This document shows positions 22,391 to 35,229 of a stretch of DNA of 64,000 bases, piece by piece (the stretch's first letter is position 1; each line of letters opens with the position of its first letter). This DNA comes from Cunninghamia lanceolata (lineage: Eukaryota; Streptophyta; Pinopsida; Cupressales; Cupressaceae). Both the position numbers and the translations under genes were made by a program. The notes below the pieces were generated by a model. The model was not told the DNA's origin and made no database searches. It was given only the letters and a program-made list of their open reading frames with translations. The stretch is taken from the NCBI GenBank assembly GCA_027924645.1, contig BSBN01001807.1, forward strand, positions 13,844,001 through 13,908,000. Direction: 5' to 3'.

Positions 22391-22830
22391 CAACAATGTG
22401 AAAGTATTTCTTAGAATAATTTAAGTTCTCTAAATTGATATAACAATATATTGTAGTTTCCTTGTATCTTCTTAAGGTTTAGTTTTATTTATTCATAAAT
22501 AATTTTTCAATGCTTGGTAAATTTTACCATCTTATTTAATATTTTTTCTTCTTTTTTCCTCTTGAACTTTAAAATTTTATTATTTATGAAAAAATTATTG
22601 ATATGAATATAAAATAGATACTAATAATAGTGATATCATAATTAACAATAATCTATATACACCTAAACTTATAATTATTTATTTAAGATATGTAATAAAT
22701 AATTCTTCAAGTAAAAGAGAGTGAATAGTGTTAAATAATAAAACAACTCTTAAATAACAATAAAATTACTTTAAGTAAATATACTAATGAAATAGTAAAA
22801 TAAAGTAATTTAAGTAACTAACATAGATTT

Positions 22831-23415
22831 ATAACTTTTTAAAATGTATTGAGGATAATTTTTACACTTTGCACTTTTCATTGTTTAACCCATAGTTTTC
22901 TAATTTTTAAATTATATCATATTTTACAACCCATATATACATTAATAATACATATAAATTTTAATCTCATATTTATTTACTCTAAGCTTTAATTCCCTAT
23001 AGTTTATTTTAAAGTAAAATAGTTTTATAACTTTTTTTTCTTATGTATTGAGGATAATTTTTACACTCTACAATTTTCATTGTTTAACCCATAGTTTTCC
23101 ACTTTTTCAATTATATCATATTTTACAACCCATATACATTAATAATACATATAAATTTTAATCTCATATTTATTTACTCTAAGCTTTAATTCCTTATAGT
23201 TTATTTTAAACTAAACTAGCTTTATAACTTTTTTCCCTTATGTATTGAGTGTAATTTTTACACTTTACACTTTTCATTGTTTAACCCTTAGTTTTCCACT
23301 GTTTCAATTATATCATATTTGACAAGTCATATATACATTAATAATACATGTATAAATTTTAATCTCATATATTTTTTACTCTAAGCTTTAATTCCTTATC
23401 ATTTATTTTAAATTA
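22831..23415. repeat. About 197-bp tandem repeat, three units
   Basis: Units start at about 22831, 23027 and 23224. Each begins ATAACTTTTT, then GTATTGAG, TTTTTACACT, TTTCATTGTTTAACCC and CTCTAAGCTTTAATTCC. Unit length is near the size common for plant satellites, but only three units are present. Confidence 0.85.
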
Positions 23416-25145
23416 TGTATTTATATACTAATAAATATTTATGTTGCCATTTTTAGTTCAATATTAAATTTATTTTAAATTTATATCTCTTTATCTTATA
23501 CTTTAATTCAACATTTATAATCTTTATTTTTAAACAATGGGGAGAACCTAAAATCTTAATAAAAATATTATTCTTAATAATAAAACATATATTATATTAT
23601 ATTTTACAAATGATATATTTTTTCAATTGAGTTTCCATTATTAATATGAACAATATATATTCAAATACAATGTAGTATTGATTTAGGAAATCAATTTATT
23701 TATAAATAATATTTAATCAAATACAATATTAACCTTTTAAATATAAAATACCAAGAGAAAATATTTTCATTATCATCTTCAAATATTTCATTTGAGATTA
23801 AGAAGTGAAGTATTGCTTATTGAGATAAACATAAAAAATAATTCCACATGCTCTAGATGATTAGTGGTGTAACTATGTCACACTCTATGAGGTACATGTG
23901 TTAAAACATAGCATGTTCCTACATGCACCACAAGCCCTATGTCCTCTCCTATTCCCATAGCCTACTTACCAAACCATTGTCTTGTAAGAGTCAACCCAAA
24001 AACTATATATGTATAAGGAATATAATCATTATTTTCATTTGCACTGAATCACTCAAATAGGAGTGTTTTTTAATTTTTAAAAGGTTCTTTTAACTTCTTT
24101 TTTTTCATATTTTTTACACATATTTTTTACTATTAAATAATTTACTTTTCTTTTCTCTCTTTTTTATTCTTTAGTAAAACTTTATAAATTTATTTGTTTA
24201 ATTCTTTTTCTTGGGGAAAAAGTCCCATAACATTGCACCTAGAACAGACCAAAATTGCTTGGCTATGGAAAACATGTAACTAACACATTAATGAATGAGA
24301 ACACAATAAATTTAATACAAGGATAGTTGGGAAAATAGAACCAACATAATATTTTTTGGAATTCATTTTGTTAGATTTACAAATCAAATATCTCTAGAAA
24401 GTTTTCTTGAGATAAATAGAAAATCCAAATGAAAAATAATATCTTATCCCCAAACAACTAAATCACCTCCATAAAAATATGCCACTCAAACTACATAACC
24501 ACAAGTTACACATTATGGGAACTAGTCTTCATGAATATGTAATTAAGAATAGGGAACCAAAATACTCCCCCAAACTCCCACATATATGATGCTTTATGCT
24601 CACACATGGACATTTAATCCAAGCCAAAATAGAGTTTGTTTTCCATAATGTAAACCATGACCACCTTAGACACCACAACTAGCATTTTTATGGACCCATA
24701 CTATTTTAGTTACATGGAGAACTATTTCCATTATTTTTTTGCACAATTGCATATAGTTGAATCTCACCATCTAAATTCCAAATGAACTTTCTAAAACATC
24801 TTTTGTTTATAATCATCCAAGATAAAGAAGGAACATATGCCACACAAGAGCATGTTCACTCTAAGCATAAAGTTAACACCAAAATAGAAAAATATTAGTT
24901 GCAACATGCCACTCCAAAACAAAAATTGTAAATAAAGAAAGTCAAAGAATAAAATCAACACAAAAAATCATAGGTCTCAAAAAAACTAAAAGTGATAAAA
25001 AATAAACCCAAAAAAGCTACACACCTAAAAAAATCATTAGTCATGTAAGAAAATCAAGGAAAGTGCAATATTCACCTATGTACAAAAGTAGGAAGAATTG
25101 AAACTCAAAAGATTTACTCACAAACTTTCTTTCTATGAACCCTTT

Positions 25146-26521
25146 TGATAGCATGAGACCTTAAAACTTGTGCTCTTCTCCCTTATACACACCAATAGCT
25201 GATTAGTTAGTTTCTTAACCTCAAACAATTTTCTATAGATTGTCTGTCACCATAGTGATAGACCCAGGTAGGAATATAAGAATAACTCATTAATAGTCAT
25301 AATAAACATCTTATACTTAAACCTAGTTAGGCGACAGGAACTGTTAGCACATATGCGACAGGAACATACACTTGCTGTGTAGTGACAAGAACTTATTCAA
25401 ATAGATCATAAGCATGATACAACATGAACAGCTACAAGGCATCAATAACACTAAAACTTGGCTTTATTTATTTCATAAGATGCTTACAATGTTAATAACT
25501 ATTTCCAGAATGCAAGTTATAATCTAACTATAATTTCCCTATCTACTTCAGCTTGTGTGGGGTCTTTTCCTCTACATAATAGTTTATTTTCTTCTCACAG
25601 CAAAACTCATTCTCTTCTTTCCTTGGTCATTCTTCTTCCATAATCGGCATGTCATCCAAAATTGGTGGCCTCCTTTTGTCGCCTCTAACTAGTTATTATA
25701 CTACCCACTATTCACCATTGTTTGACCTTGATTCTTGAGCTTTCATCCTCTAATCTCTATTGTGTCTTTTTCTTTGCTTCATCAAACAACTTCCTTGATT
25801 GGCCTCCCTCCTTCTATGCAACCTTTTACAAACTGGCCTTGTAGATTGGCCTTTCTCATTTCGGCTTGCCACCAACACCTCCGAATTGGTCTCTTCACCT
25901 TTTTATTGGCCTTCTTGCCTCTTTCTGTCAATCACTTCCAAATTGGCCATTGTTCTAATCGGCCCTCTTCTGATCGGCCCCCTTCCTCTTCATAGAGAGG
26001 ATTTCTTTTCTTGCCAACGACTATTCCACCGCACTCTGCTACTTCATAGTAATGTTATTCTTATTTTTTTCCTTTGCTTGATTCTTCTGCTGCCATTATA
26101 AAGAGTCTCCTTGTCTTTTGCCTGCCATGATCTTGTTGTTGAGTGTTACATGCCACCTTCCCTAACGGTCTCCAAATCAATCAAGTTAACTACTCACACC
26201 AGTACCTCCCAAAATAGAAATCAAACCACACTTGTAATGCTTCTCCATCTATTACCGTTTCATCTTCCTCATCGAACCACTTCATCCTTGTTGACAGTTT
26301 TCCTAGGCTTGTTCAATGTAACTAATTCTTGCAACTGTTGCCACTTCATTCAATTCTCTGGAGACTAATAATTAATCGTTAATGTTCATGTCACTTGGCG
26401 ACAGTGACAGGGACATTCTTCACATGCATCTTGACATTCAACCCAACTTATTGAAACCAAAAATCAAATGCTATCACAATTTCCAAGAATTAATAAGATA
26501 CCCTTGCATCAGACTCCCCAG
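25146..26521 (-). repeat. 3' LTR (left copy) of 25146-40327 element
   Basis: 1376 bp with TGAT...ATCA ends. Several ATTGGCC motifs (GGCCAAT, i.e. CCAAT boxes, on the transcribed strand) cluster at about 25660-25960. Plus-strand ORFs here recur in the other LTR and have no domain. Confidence 0.9.
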
Positions 26522-26530
26522 GGGACTAAA
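26522..26530 (-). other. Polypurine-like tract of 25146-40327 element
   Basis: Minus-strand TGGGGAGTC directly before the 3' LTR; short but in the right place. Confidence 0.55.
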
Positions 26531-28794
26531 GACCATGTGCTCCTACACATATGGTCCTAATCTTATTTAATTTTGTTTTCTTCTGCTTCTTCCATAATTT
26601 CTCTGCCCCATATGCATTATCCTTCCAACATTTTTGTGCAACACTGTGGGCTGCCCTCATGAGACTATTTTCATCAGTTACTATCCACATCCCATCTTTG
26701 AACACATCATAAACAAATAGAAAATTTTCTATGTTTTCAACATCACCCACTTCATCTTCATACTCGACTTGCTCATCTGACATCTTTTATAGCCACTCTT
26801 TCCCTATGGCCATTTGTTGCAACATCAAATCACTTTTAGCTTCATCTCTTGTTTCATTCATGACTACAACAACTTCTGTACCATTGCCTTCAACCTTCTA
26901 CAAGGTGTCCTTTGCTGTACCACACATCCTTAAACCTTCCACCTTTTCATTCCATTCTTGCTCAATGGCTGCCAACTGCTTCCATAAATCCTCTTCAATG
27001 TCTTTCATTACTACTCTTGCTAATTCTATCTCTACATTACCTTCACCATTCTCTTGTTTGCCTTCTTTCCCTTGAATCTCAGTTGCTCCAGCATTACCTT
27101 CCTTATGTGTTGCTGCTCCATTATTCAAATCTGTATTTCCAGAGGCTACTGTTGTCCTCTTTTTATGTTCAACTCTTTCCACATACCTTGCAATCTGTCT
27201 TTGCTTACCTTCTTGCTTCTTTTGCTATTTATTTGTCCTCATCTCTTTTTCATCCAACAATCTCCTTATGTTTTCCTCATTTTTATAAATTCCATTCAAA
27301 GCCTTATTAGCCTCATTGTAAAAATTAGATTGTTCACCTTTCCACTTTTCCTTATCCTTGCCATCAACAAAATCATCCAAAGTTTCAAAAACATTATTAC
27401 TTACCTCAACTTGTTTCTCTTTTACATTACACTTGGCATTATTTAACTTCTACCAATCTAGTGCCACAATGTTTTCTACATCAGGTTGCTTCATAGGCTC
27501 TTTCCCAACATCTACCTCTTCAAATTCCACTCTATCAACATTGTTTATTGCAGCACCTCTTGCTTTTTCCGCCACCACATTCTTTGCTCTCCATACTTTG
27601 CTTGCCATATCAGGCTGATCTCCTTTCAATGTTGCATTTGGTCTTCTCCTTCCTTGCTCTATCTTTAACTTCAAATCATCTTCCTTAGGCCTCCTTATTG
27701 GCCAACTAACCCTCAAATCTAGTTGACATTTATTCATCTGCACAACTCCTATTCTTTGCACTTGTAGGTTAGCATAAACACAATCAAAAGCATTTGCTTC
27801 TTTACAATTTAATTGCTCCCCCTCACCAATCTTTTTCTTTTTCCAACATGGGACTATGTACCCATAATCAATCACTTTCTCTTTCTTTTTATTAACTTAT
27901 TCATATCCTCATTTCTATATACATAATCAAAGCAACATTTTTACCTCCATTCTTCTAGACAATGACCTATTATCCCAAATTGCATCCACACCTAGTTTCT
28001 TGTCTTTTCAACTTTTCTTCTCCGTGAACATCTTGCTCTGCTTCTACAATGTCTGCTAAAGCATCGTGAAACTCTATGACTTCTTCATCATCTTCTCCAT
28101 TTTGCTAGACATCTTTTAGTATCAAACTAGAAATCTTCAACTCATCAACCTCCTCTTCATTCTCAGACACTTTGCAATGTACCTCTACTGCAACCTCCTC
28201 TTGACATAATACTGCAATCAACCTTATCACGTTCACATCTTCAACTCTTTCTATGGGTGCTATTCTTTCTCCATCTTTCATCATCTTCAAGGTCTCATTC
28301 TTGACCTTTCTTAACACATTCTTCATTCCTGCATACACATCTACAAACACAATATTAGCAAATAAAATAAGAGACCACAATGTCTCTATTAATGACCTCT
28401 TTGTGGACATTCTTCCTTCTTCATTGTTCTTTTTCAAAAGTGCTTCTTGTTGCACTTCTTTCTCTTCTTTCCCTCTTCCTCTTCTCATGTTCTCTTCAAC
28501 GAGAACTTCATTCACCACTTCTAGTGCATGTTGCTCATCCAACAACCTCTTGCTGTCCTAATCTCTATGGGTAGTCCTTTCATTCTTATCTAGTCTTCTT
28601 AAGGCATTTATCTTCTACCTTTTTCTTTACTCCATTATCAATTTCACAGGCCACCTTACTTTATTTTCCATTGGCCATACCCAAAAGTATTCCTAGCTTT
28701 CTTCTTCATATCTTTGCTGCCTAGAAATCATATACTTTTTTAAGTCTTTGTTCAACTCTGCCAACTCTCTTTCAAAATCTATATTTTGCTCCAT
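26526..28794 (-). pseudogene. Decayed Glu/Lys-rich ORF of unknown function carried by LTR element
   Basis: From an ATG at 28794 the minus strand reads MEQNIDFERELAELNKDLKK and stays in one frame to about 28000, with several stops (mostly TAG). After a frameshift near 27950 a second frame runs from 27875 to 26526 with four stops. The sequence is rich in Glu, Lys and Asp with coiled-coil-like stretches (LWKQLAAIEQEWNEKVEGL) and one hydrophobic segment (SLILFANIVFVDVYAG). I find no zinc knuckle, protease, RT or integrase motif. It spans the whole internal region, from just after the PBS to the PPT, where gag-pol would be. It could be a highly diverged gag, an extra ORF or a captured host gene; I cannot name it. 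Confidence 0.6.
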
Positions 28795-28857
28795 GTTTTC
28801 CTATCTCAGTTGCCTCACTTCAGTGATCTACTCAACAAGTGCTCAGAACCTTCTGCA

Positions 28858-28868
28858 CTTTGATACCA
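28858..28868 (-). other. Primer-binding site of 25146-40327 element
   Basis: Minus-strand TGGTATCAAAG, three bases from the 5' LTR; Met-tRNA type. Confidence 0.8.
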
Positions 28869-28871
28869 ATC

Positions 28872-29275
28872 TGATAACACGAGAACTTAAAACTCATGCT
28901 CTTCTCCCTTATACACACCAATAACTGATTACTTGGTTTCTTAACCTCAAACAGTTTTCTACAAACTTGTTGTCACCACAGTGACAGACCTAGGTAGGAA
29001 TATACAAATCACACATTAATAGTCATAATAAACAACTTATACTTAAACCCAGTTAGGTGACAGGAACTATTATCACATATGTGACAGGAATATACACTTG
29101 TTGTATAGCGACATGAACTTATTCAAACAGATCATAAGCATGATACAACATCAACAGCTACAAGGCATCAATAACACACAAACCTAGCTTTATTTATTTT
29201 CATAAGATGCTTATAGTGTAATAGTTTATTTTCTTCTCACAACAAAACTCGTTCTCTTCTTTCCTTAGTCAGTCT
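28872..29275 (-). repeat. 5' LTR of 25146-40327 element, first part
   Basis: 404 bp matching the start of the left LTR (from TGATAACACGAG). It is cut at 29275 by the LARD; AGTCT at 29271-29275 is the duplicated target. Confidence 0.9.
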
Positions 29276-30080
29276 TGTAATGCCCTGCCAAGGACCTCAG
29301 AGGATAACACCACTAAACTTACAAAAAGGATAATTTTTTTAAACAAAATAAATAACAACAATCATATATTTATTCATAACATTTAAATTAAGCTTTATCC
29401 TCTAGGATTCCACGGCTGCATTACTAACAAACTAAAGCAAGATCGAACCAACAGTATGAATTAACTAATGATCACAGTTCATTCTAAGTCTAATTGCATC
29501 AGATAAATAAACACATACAATTCCATATTATATCATTAGATAAATAACATCAGGATCTTGCACATAGGATCACGAGTACATAGACAAGTTCCTTTACAAG
29601 AGAGTACAACATTACATTGTTTACAATATCGCTATCCGAATTACATTGGAGTACATATATCAAGATAACAGTACATGATTCAACTCATATACAAGACTAA
29701 AACATGATCATAAGTATCTGTCTCCTCAAGCTAGAGCAAGATCTAAAATCTTTCATACAAGGTACATCCTTCTCGCGCACGAACATTAGCAAGTGAAACC
29801 AATGGAGATAAAAGCACAACCACCCAACCATGTGGAAGCCTAAGGTCCTCCCCCCATGCTAAGAGATAACAATAAGGCCCCACTAAGAAAATAATCAAGA
29901 AAGGTCCAGTAGACTAATAGGTGCAAGGACTACACAAGACTTCAATACAACATAGGTCAAAAAGAACATCACAAGTAAATCAAACATCACATCCAGAGGC
30001 ATTCACAAAACAAACAGGAGAACACAACTAAAGAATGCTAGACTGCAGTAGGGATGAATGTCATCACATGGTCCTAACAT

Positions 30081-30212
30081 GGGTTACCCTGACAATCTCT
30101 AGCTAGACACTGGCCTCCATCCATGGGTTACCCTAACAGTCTATCGCTAGGCACTGACCCTCATCTATGGTTACCCTAACAGTCTCTCACTAGACATTGA
30201 CCCCATAGGGTG
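30081..30212. repeat. 44-bp tandem repeat in LARD LTR
   Basis: GGTTACCCTRACARTCT-type units start at about 30081, 30125 and 30169; a related single copy lies near 30404. The same array recurs in the other LTR near 36030-36160. Confidence 0.85.
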
Positions 30213-30565
30213 ACATGTGCGGAACCAACATTCCTTTCGTGAGGACAAGGAAGTTGATTTTTCCAAGCACGAACTTCTCATCTCATGCTTAGCCTGAATG
30301 AACACTATAGGAATGAGTGATGCATCCAATTATCTTGATTAGTGTGAAAACTGCCCAACCCTCTAAATTTATTATTAAGTTATCACTGGATTAACAACTT
30401 CTAATGGGTTACCTTGACAAGCCACTTTGGGCGCTAGCCCCACATTGAAAGCCACTCCCCCTTCACTGCATCTAGAATCTCAAAGCCCAAAACAAATCCC
30501 AAGCATGAACTATCACATTTCTCATCATGATACATTTACAACATAAAATATACATCATTTCACAT

Positions 30566-30730
30566 TACACTGAGCAAGGCATTACCCATCTTGCATTGTT
30601 ATCATAACCACATGAAGAGTTACACTGAGCAAGGCATTATCCATCTTGCACGGTCATCATAACGACATGAATAGGTACACTGAGCAAGGCATTATTCATC
30701 TTGCGCATGTATCATACCAACATGAATAGG
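30566..30730. repeat. 55-bp tandem repeat in LARD LTR
   Basis: TACACTGAGCAAGGCATTA begins units at 30566, 30621 and 30676, each followed by a CATCTTGC block. The right LTR carries the same array near 36510-36670. Confidence 0.9.
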
Positions 30731-33426
30731 AGGCAACATTTTAGGAATATATTTCATTAAACTCACATGATGCACACATAGCCAACTCCCACTGAATCAC
30801 ACCCTCCTAGGCCTCTTGAATCATCTTCCCTAAATGACACAAACATTTGACACCACTAAACACAATAGTCACACATCACATTCACTCTCAAATGCACAAC
30901 ATAAACTACAATCCTTCATCAATATTTTAAATACAATACCATAAATGCAACATATGATATAATGCACTAATTATGGGTCTTAAAGAATGTAACATTAATC
31001 TAATCATGATCAATCATCTAATAATTATAAAGTGAATCTATCTCATCAATACAAAACTATAACTTTCTAATCACTAGTAGCAGTTACAATATGATCATAA
31101 GATATAAGTGTCCACGAGAAACAATATTTTAACTAATAATACTCAAGACTTCTTTTAATTTCATTTAATTAAAATGATCGCGAACAACATGCAAATAAAC
31201 CTAAGGCATACAAATTAAATACAACAATTATTTACACTATTTACACTGATGTAGATTTCATTAATAATCTAGACAATTTTATAAATACTATTAAATATAA
31301 CTGTATAAGCAAGACTAAAAGCCCATTATATTAGAATGCTATAAATATCTTACACTACTTAGAATCACAAGATATAAAACTTGAAGCTACAATGAAAGAA
31401 CCTTGTTCTAAGGTTATAGATCTACCACACTTTTAACCACATGCATATGATAGGATCGACACAAAATCAATTTATTGTGAAGGCTTTAGAAGCTACCAAC
31501 AATGCAAAATGTGAAAGGATAGACAAGGCACGCAGATTGATAGGTAGAATGCCTCAAAGAGAGTCATATGATGGAAAGCAATGATCGTAGGATATGCACA
31601 AAATGAATTTGTTGAAAAATCTCAGAGAAACCCACTTTGAAAATATAGAGTTATTGGTGATGCAACTAACTATTTTAACAGAGATGAAATGGGCAAGAGG
31701 TAGATAGTCTCAAAATATTCATATCTCAAAAAAGACAAACTGGGTATGGCTGATTTTTGGATATGATTTAGATATACATGTTGTGCACTATATATAAGAA
31801 AAATTAAAGAAATCTAGTTCTTAAAAATAAAGTTATGGCTAATGCAATAGACTGGGTTCAGAAAATGTAGAAGAGAATTCATAGAATATTTTACTAAATC
31901 TAATGCAACAATAAATCAGATTCATATATCAGTCCATACCTGGTATATTACTTCTATCACATCTTGACAAACTTCCTAGGTCGCATCCATTTTCCCCCAA
32001 GTCTTAAATTCTTCTAGAAACTATGGTTTATGGTGCCAAAAGAAAAATGAAAACTTCTTGAGAGAGAGAGATCCCCAAAACATGAAACATATTCCTGCTC
32101 TTTCAAACGCACACTCCTCCCCAAATTATGTCTTGAGATTTCAAAATAAAGTTGAGCATGCATAAGCACTCGCATAATTTCTTCCAGAAGATTCTCCTTT
32201 ATTACTTTCTTACAATTTGCTATTTTTAACCAAACAATAATTTCTCTGTGATTTTATTTATTTTAGAATTTGCTATTTATTTCATTTACAACCAAACAAA
32301 AATAACTTCTTTCTATTTTTCTAAATTAGTCTCTTACTCAAAAGAAACAATTATTTCTAAGATTCCCTCTTGAAGTGTGTAACTGCCACTTCTTCCAAGT
32401 GGCCAAAATGGAAAATAATTACTCAAGACAATAATAAGAAAGAAAGAGAATCTTTTTCAGACATAATAATACATATTTCCCCAAGACTATAATTTACATA
32501 AAAGCATCTATATTTATTTATCAAAGTGCCCTCTTGACTTAATAATTTTATTGTAATGAAGCAATTAACCAAAACATTAATCAAACAATTCCAAACAAAA
32601 TAACCCAAATGCCAAACAATACCTGACACAATGCATGATCGAAAGCATGACCACAATGACAATGGTTGACCATTACGCCCATACAGACAACACTGACTGG
32701 GTGCAAAACTAGATACTCATCCTTTTCAAGGATAATGGCTAACTAGGGGATGACATGTTATCTCCGTTCAACAGTTTCCACTGGGTTTAAGGCATGCTCA
32801 GACCTATCAATTCAGGTGGAGTCGATGCCTGGTACCTACATCTTGCATCAATCAAACAGTCGAACAAATAGACATATATCATATATGTCAAATACACCAT
32901 GAAAGGGAATCACAATGTAGCAGGGTACTCATGCATGAGTAATGAGACACTGTCCCTTTCACCATCAGATCAAACACGTAATCACAACACACATAGCAAT
33001 CAGTTATTAAACAAATAAATAAGAACCATCATAAGATAATCACATGATACATATAATAAGATTAATCCACACAAAACATCACAATATAACATCCTATGAT
33101 AGAAAATCAGTCACATAAAAATCAATTCTAAAATATGACAATCATAATAAGATCAACATCATAATTACCTAAATGTAAAACAATGTTAGAGCATATGAAT
33201 TATCAATGTCGCAACAAAGATTATCGATAAAACATACTATCATATGAAACCACACATGAGCATAATCAGGAATGTCATTAACATGAATGTAGCATCTACC
33301 AACATCATATAATGTACAACATCAACTATCGAACATACCCTAAATATTCCTATTATTTTACCTTCATCTTCATGCTCCTTAGATAGACCATCTACACATC
33401 CAAGATGAGAATGGAGGGGCATTACA

Positions 33427-33436
33427 TCCTCCCCCT
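33427..33436 (-). other. Polypurine tract of LARD
   Basis: Minus-strand AGGGGGAGGA immediately before the 3' LTR. Confidence 0.85.
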
Positions 33437-35215
33437 AAGACTTGACTTAGTTTTGGAAGTCACAGACTATGGTGGAAACATAACATATTAGTATTGCAAT
33501 TTTCTATTGCCAACATAAACATCCATTTTAAGCAATTGTTCATAAGACAGGCACAATCATTCAATAAAGACAAGAAGAGCATCAATTCCTCACCATTAAG
33601 ACATATCATGTGATCTACTTATAATGCAATCACACATATTTTGAGAATTTCAAATGATTTAGGGGATTGCATTCACATATTAACAAAGAAAAGTACATCT
33701 CATCTCTTATTTCCTCTATGGTTCCCACTAATTACCGAACATGCAAAGTACAATCCTCCGCGGAGTCCTCCCTTGAACACACTATCAGAGGTTTGAAATA
33801 AACTTGATAGAAACAACACTTAACATGAAACGGAGCCAACAAAAACAAACATTCAGAATAGCCACCATAGAAATTTTAAAAATGCAAACCCAAGTGGGGA
33901 AATAATCAAATTCAATCTTAAGTTACAAAATGCCAGCAATTTTCAACAATAAATCAAGTATAAAGAGAAGAGTTTTGGTGATCACTCCTATCATAAGAGA
34001 GTTCAAAGAAAATAAATTCACTATTAGCCCACCCAAAACACATGAAAAAACTATAAAAAATTCCAAAACAACCAATATTACAAACAAATCCACATCACAT
34101 TGTGATTAATTTTAGCCACAAAAGGGAATATCTGCTACACAACACCCTAGAACTCAAAGTCCAAAATGCATTAGAGAATGTACACCAAACACATAGACAA
34201 CTAAGTTTTCTACATTTTCTTATCTAAGAAACTTTTTTACAAGGATTTAAGGCAACACAGTTGCTACTTATTTACAAAAAAAATATATCTTTAATGTAGT
34301 ACAATTCCTGTTTACCAAACTATGAACATATACAATTACTTCCTTATGCAAAAAGATACTTACAGAAGAAATGTATGATGTCACACATAAGAATAATTTA
34401 AAACTCTAATTGACTTACAGTATCACATTCATGTTCTCATGGGTCAAACACAAGCTCCAATTTGATCTCCTGCACACGGTTCTTACACATGCATACACAA
34501 TGATAACTTTCATAAACCACAACAGAACTTCCACATGAGGTCATGGCCAACTAGGAGATAGATATCAGATTATCAAGAAATGACACAAAGATACCCCACA
34601 CACAACCCCACATAATCCACATGACTCACGATGCATGATGCCACCGAGTGATTAAATCATTCTAATACTTACGCATATAATACAATTAACATAAAGATGG
34701 TATGGTGCTTCTACACCCAAAGTTAAACATTACCCCCAAGTATGATTACTTCACCAAACTAGAGAACACAAAATACCACTAACCTTTCACAACACTCCAC
34801 ATAGAATAGGTACAAGATATTCACATCACTAGAGGGGGCAAATACCACACTCCTAATCACATGCACTAATAGTAATCATGCTTCTTTCTTCTAAAGCATT
34901 AAAGACCACAAGAGGAACTCAAGGCCTCAACAAATTAGCAAGCAGTAACATTCAGGAAACACATATTGTCAGATATAACATCACATTTTCAGAAAAGAAG
35001 GAGAGAGAACACATAACAGACACATAAGTAAAAAAAGGCATAAAGAATTTATTTCTTCCAGAATCAAATAACACGTTTGTAAGTTTTCCAATCTTCTAAT
35101 GTCATACTAAGGCACATAGGTAAGAGGAACTATTACCAACTTGCCACAAGGAGAAAAACAAATGCTTAACCTAGAACAACAACAACAATCCAGAGATCCT
35201 AGTTTTGCAACCTAG
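33437..35215. other. Non-coding internal region of LARD
   Basis: About 1.8 kb, A/C-rich on the plus strand, with no ORF of note and no gag or pol motif. Conserved non-coding sequence here would be expected to hold packaging and dimerisation signals, but I cannot point to one. Confidence 0.8.
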
Positions 35216-35227
35216 GCTCTGATACCA
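35216..35227 (-). other. Primer-binding site of LARD
   Basis: Minus-strand TGGTATCAGAGC, two bases from the 5' LTR. Confidence 0.9.
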
Positions 35228-35229
35228 AA

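Larger units (their letters stand above)
21279..25140. other. AT-rich intergenic DNA without recognisable genes
   Basis: I see no ORF of note, no LTR pair and no RNA gene. It holds a 131-bp-spaced duplication near 22165-22390 and a roughly 197-bp tandem repeat at 22831-23415. From about 24200 the composition changes slightly; this may be an old unrecognised element into which the 25146 element inserted. Confidence 0.5.
29276..33426 (-). repeat. 3' LTR (left copy) of LARD
   Basis: 4151 bp, TGTAATGCCC to GGGGCATTACA. It contains a 44-bp array (30081-30212) and a 55-bp array (30566-30730). No coding signal is seen on either strand. Confidence 0.93.

Noticed and set aside
25735..26368. Plus-strand ORFs as genes
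   Set aside because: They lie wholly within an LTR, are antisense to the element, recur at 39555-40190 and have no domain.
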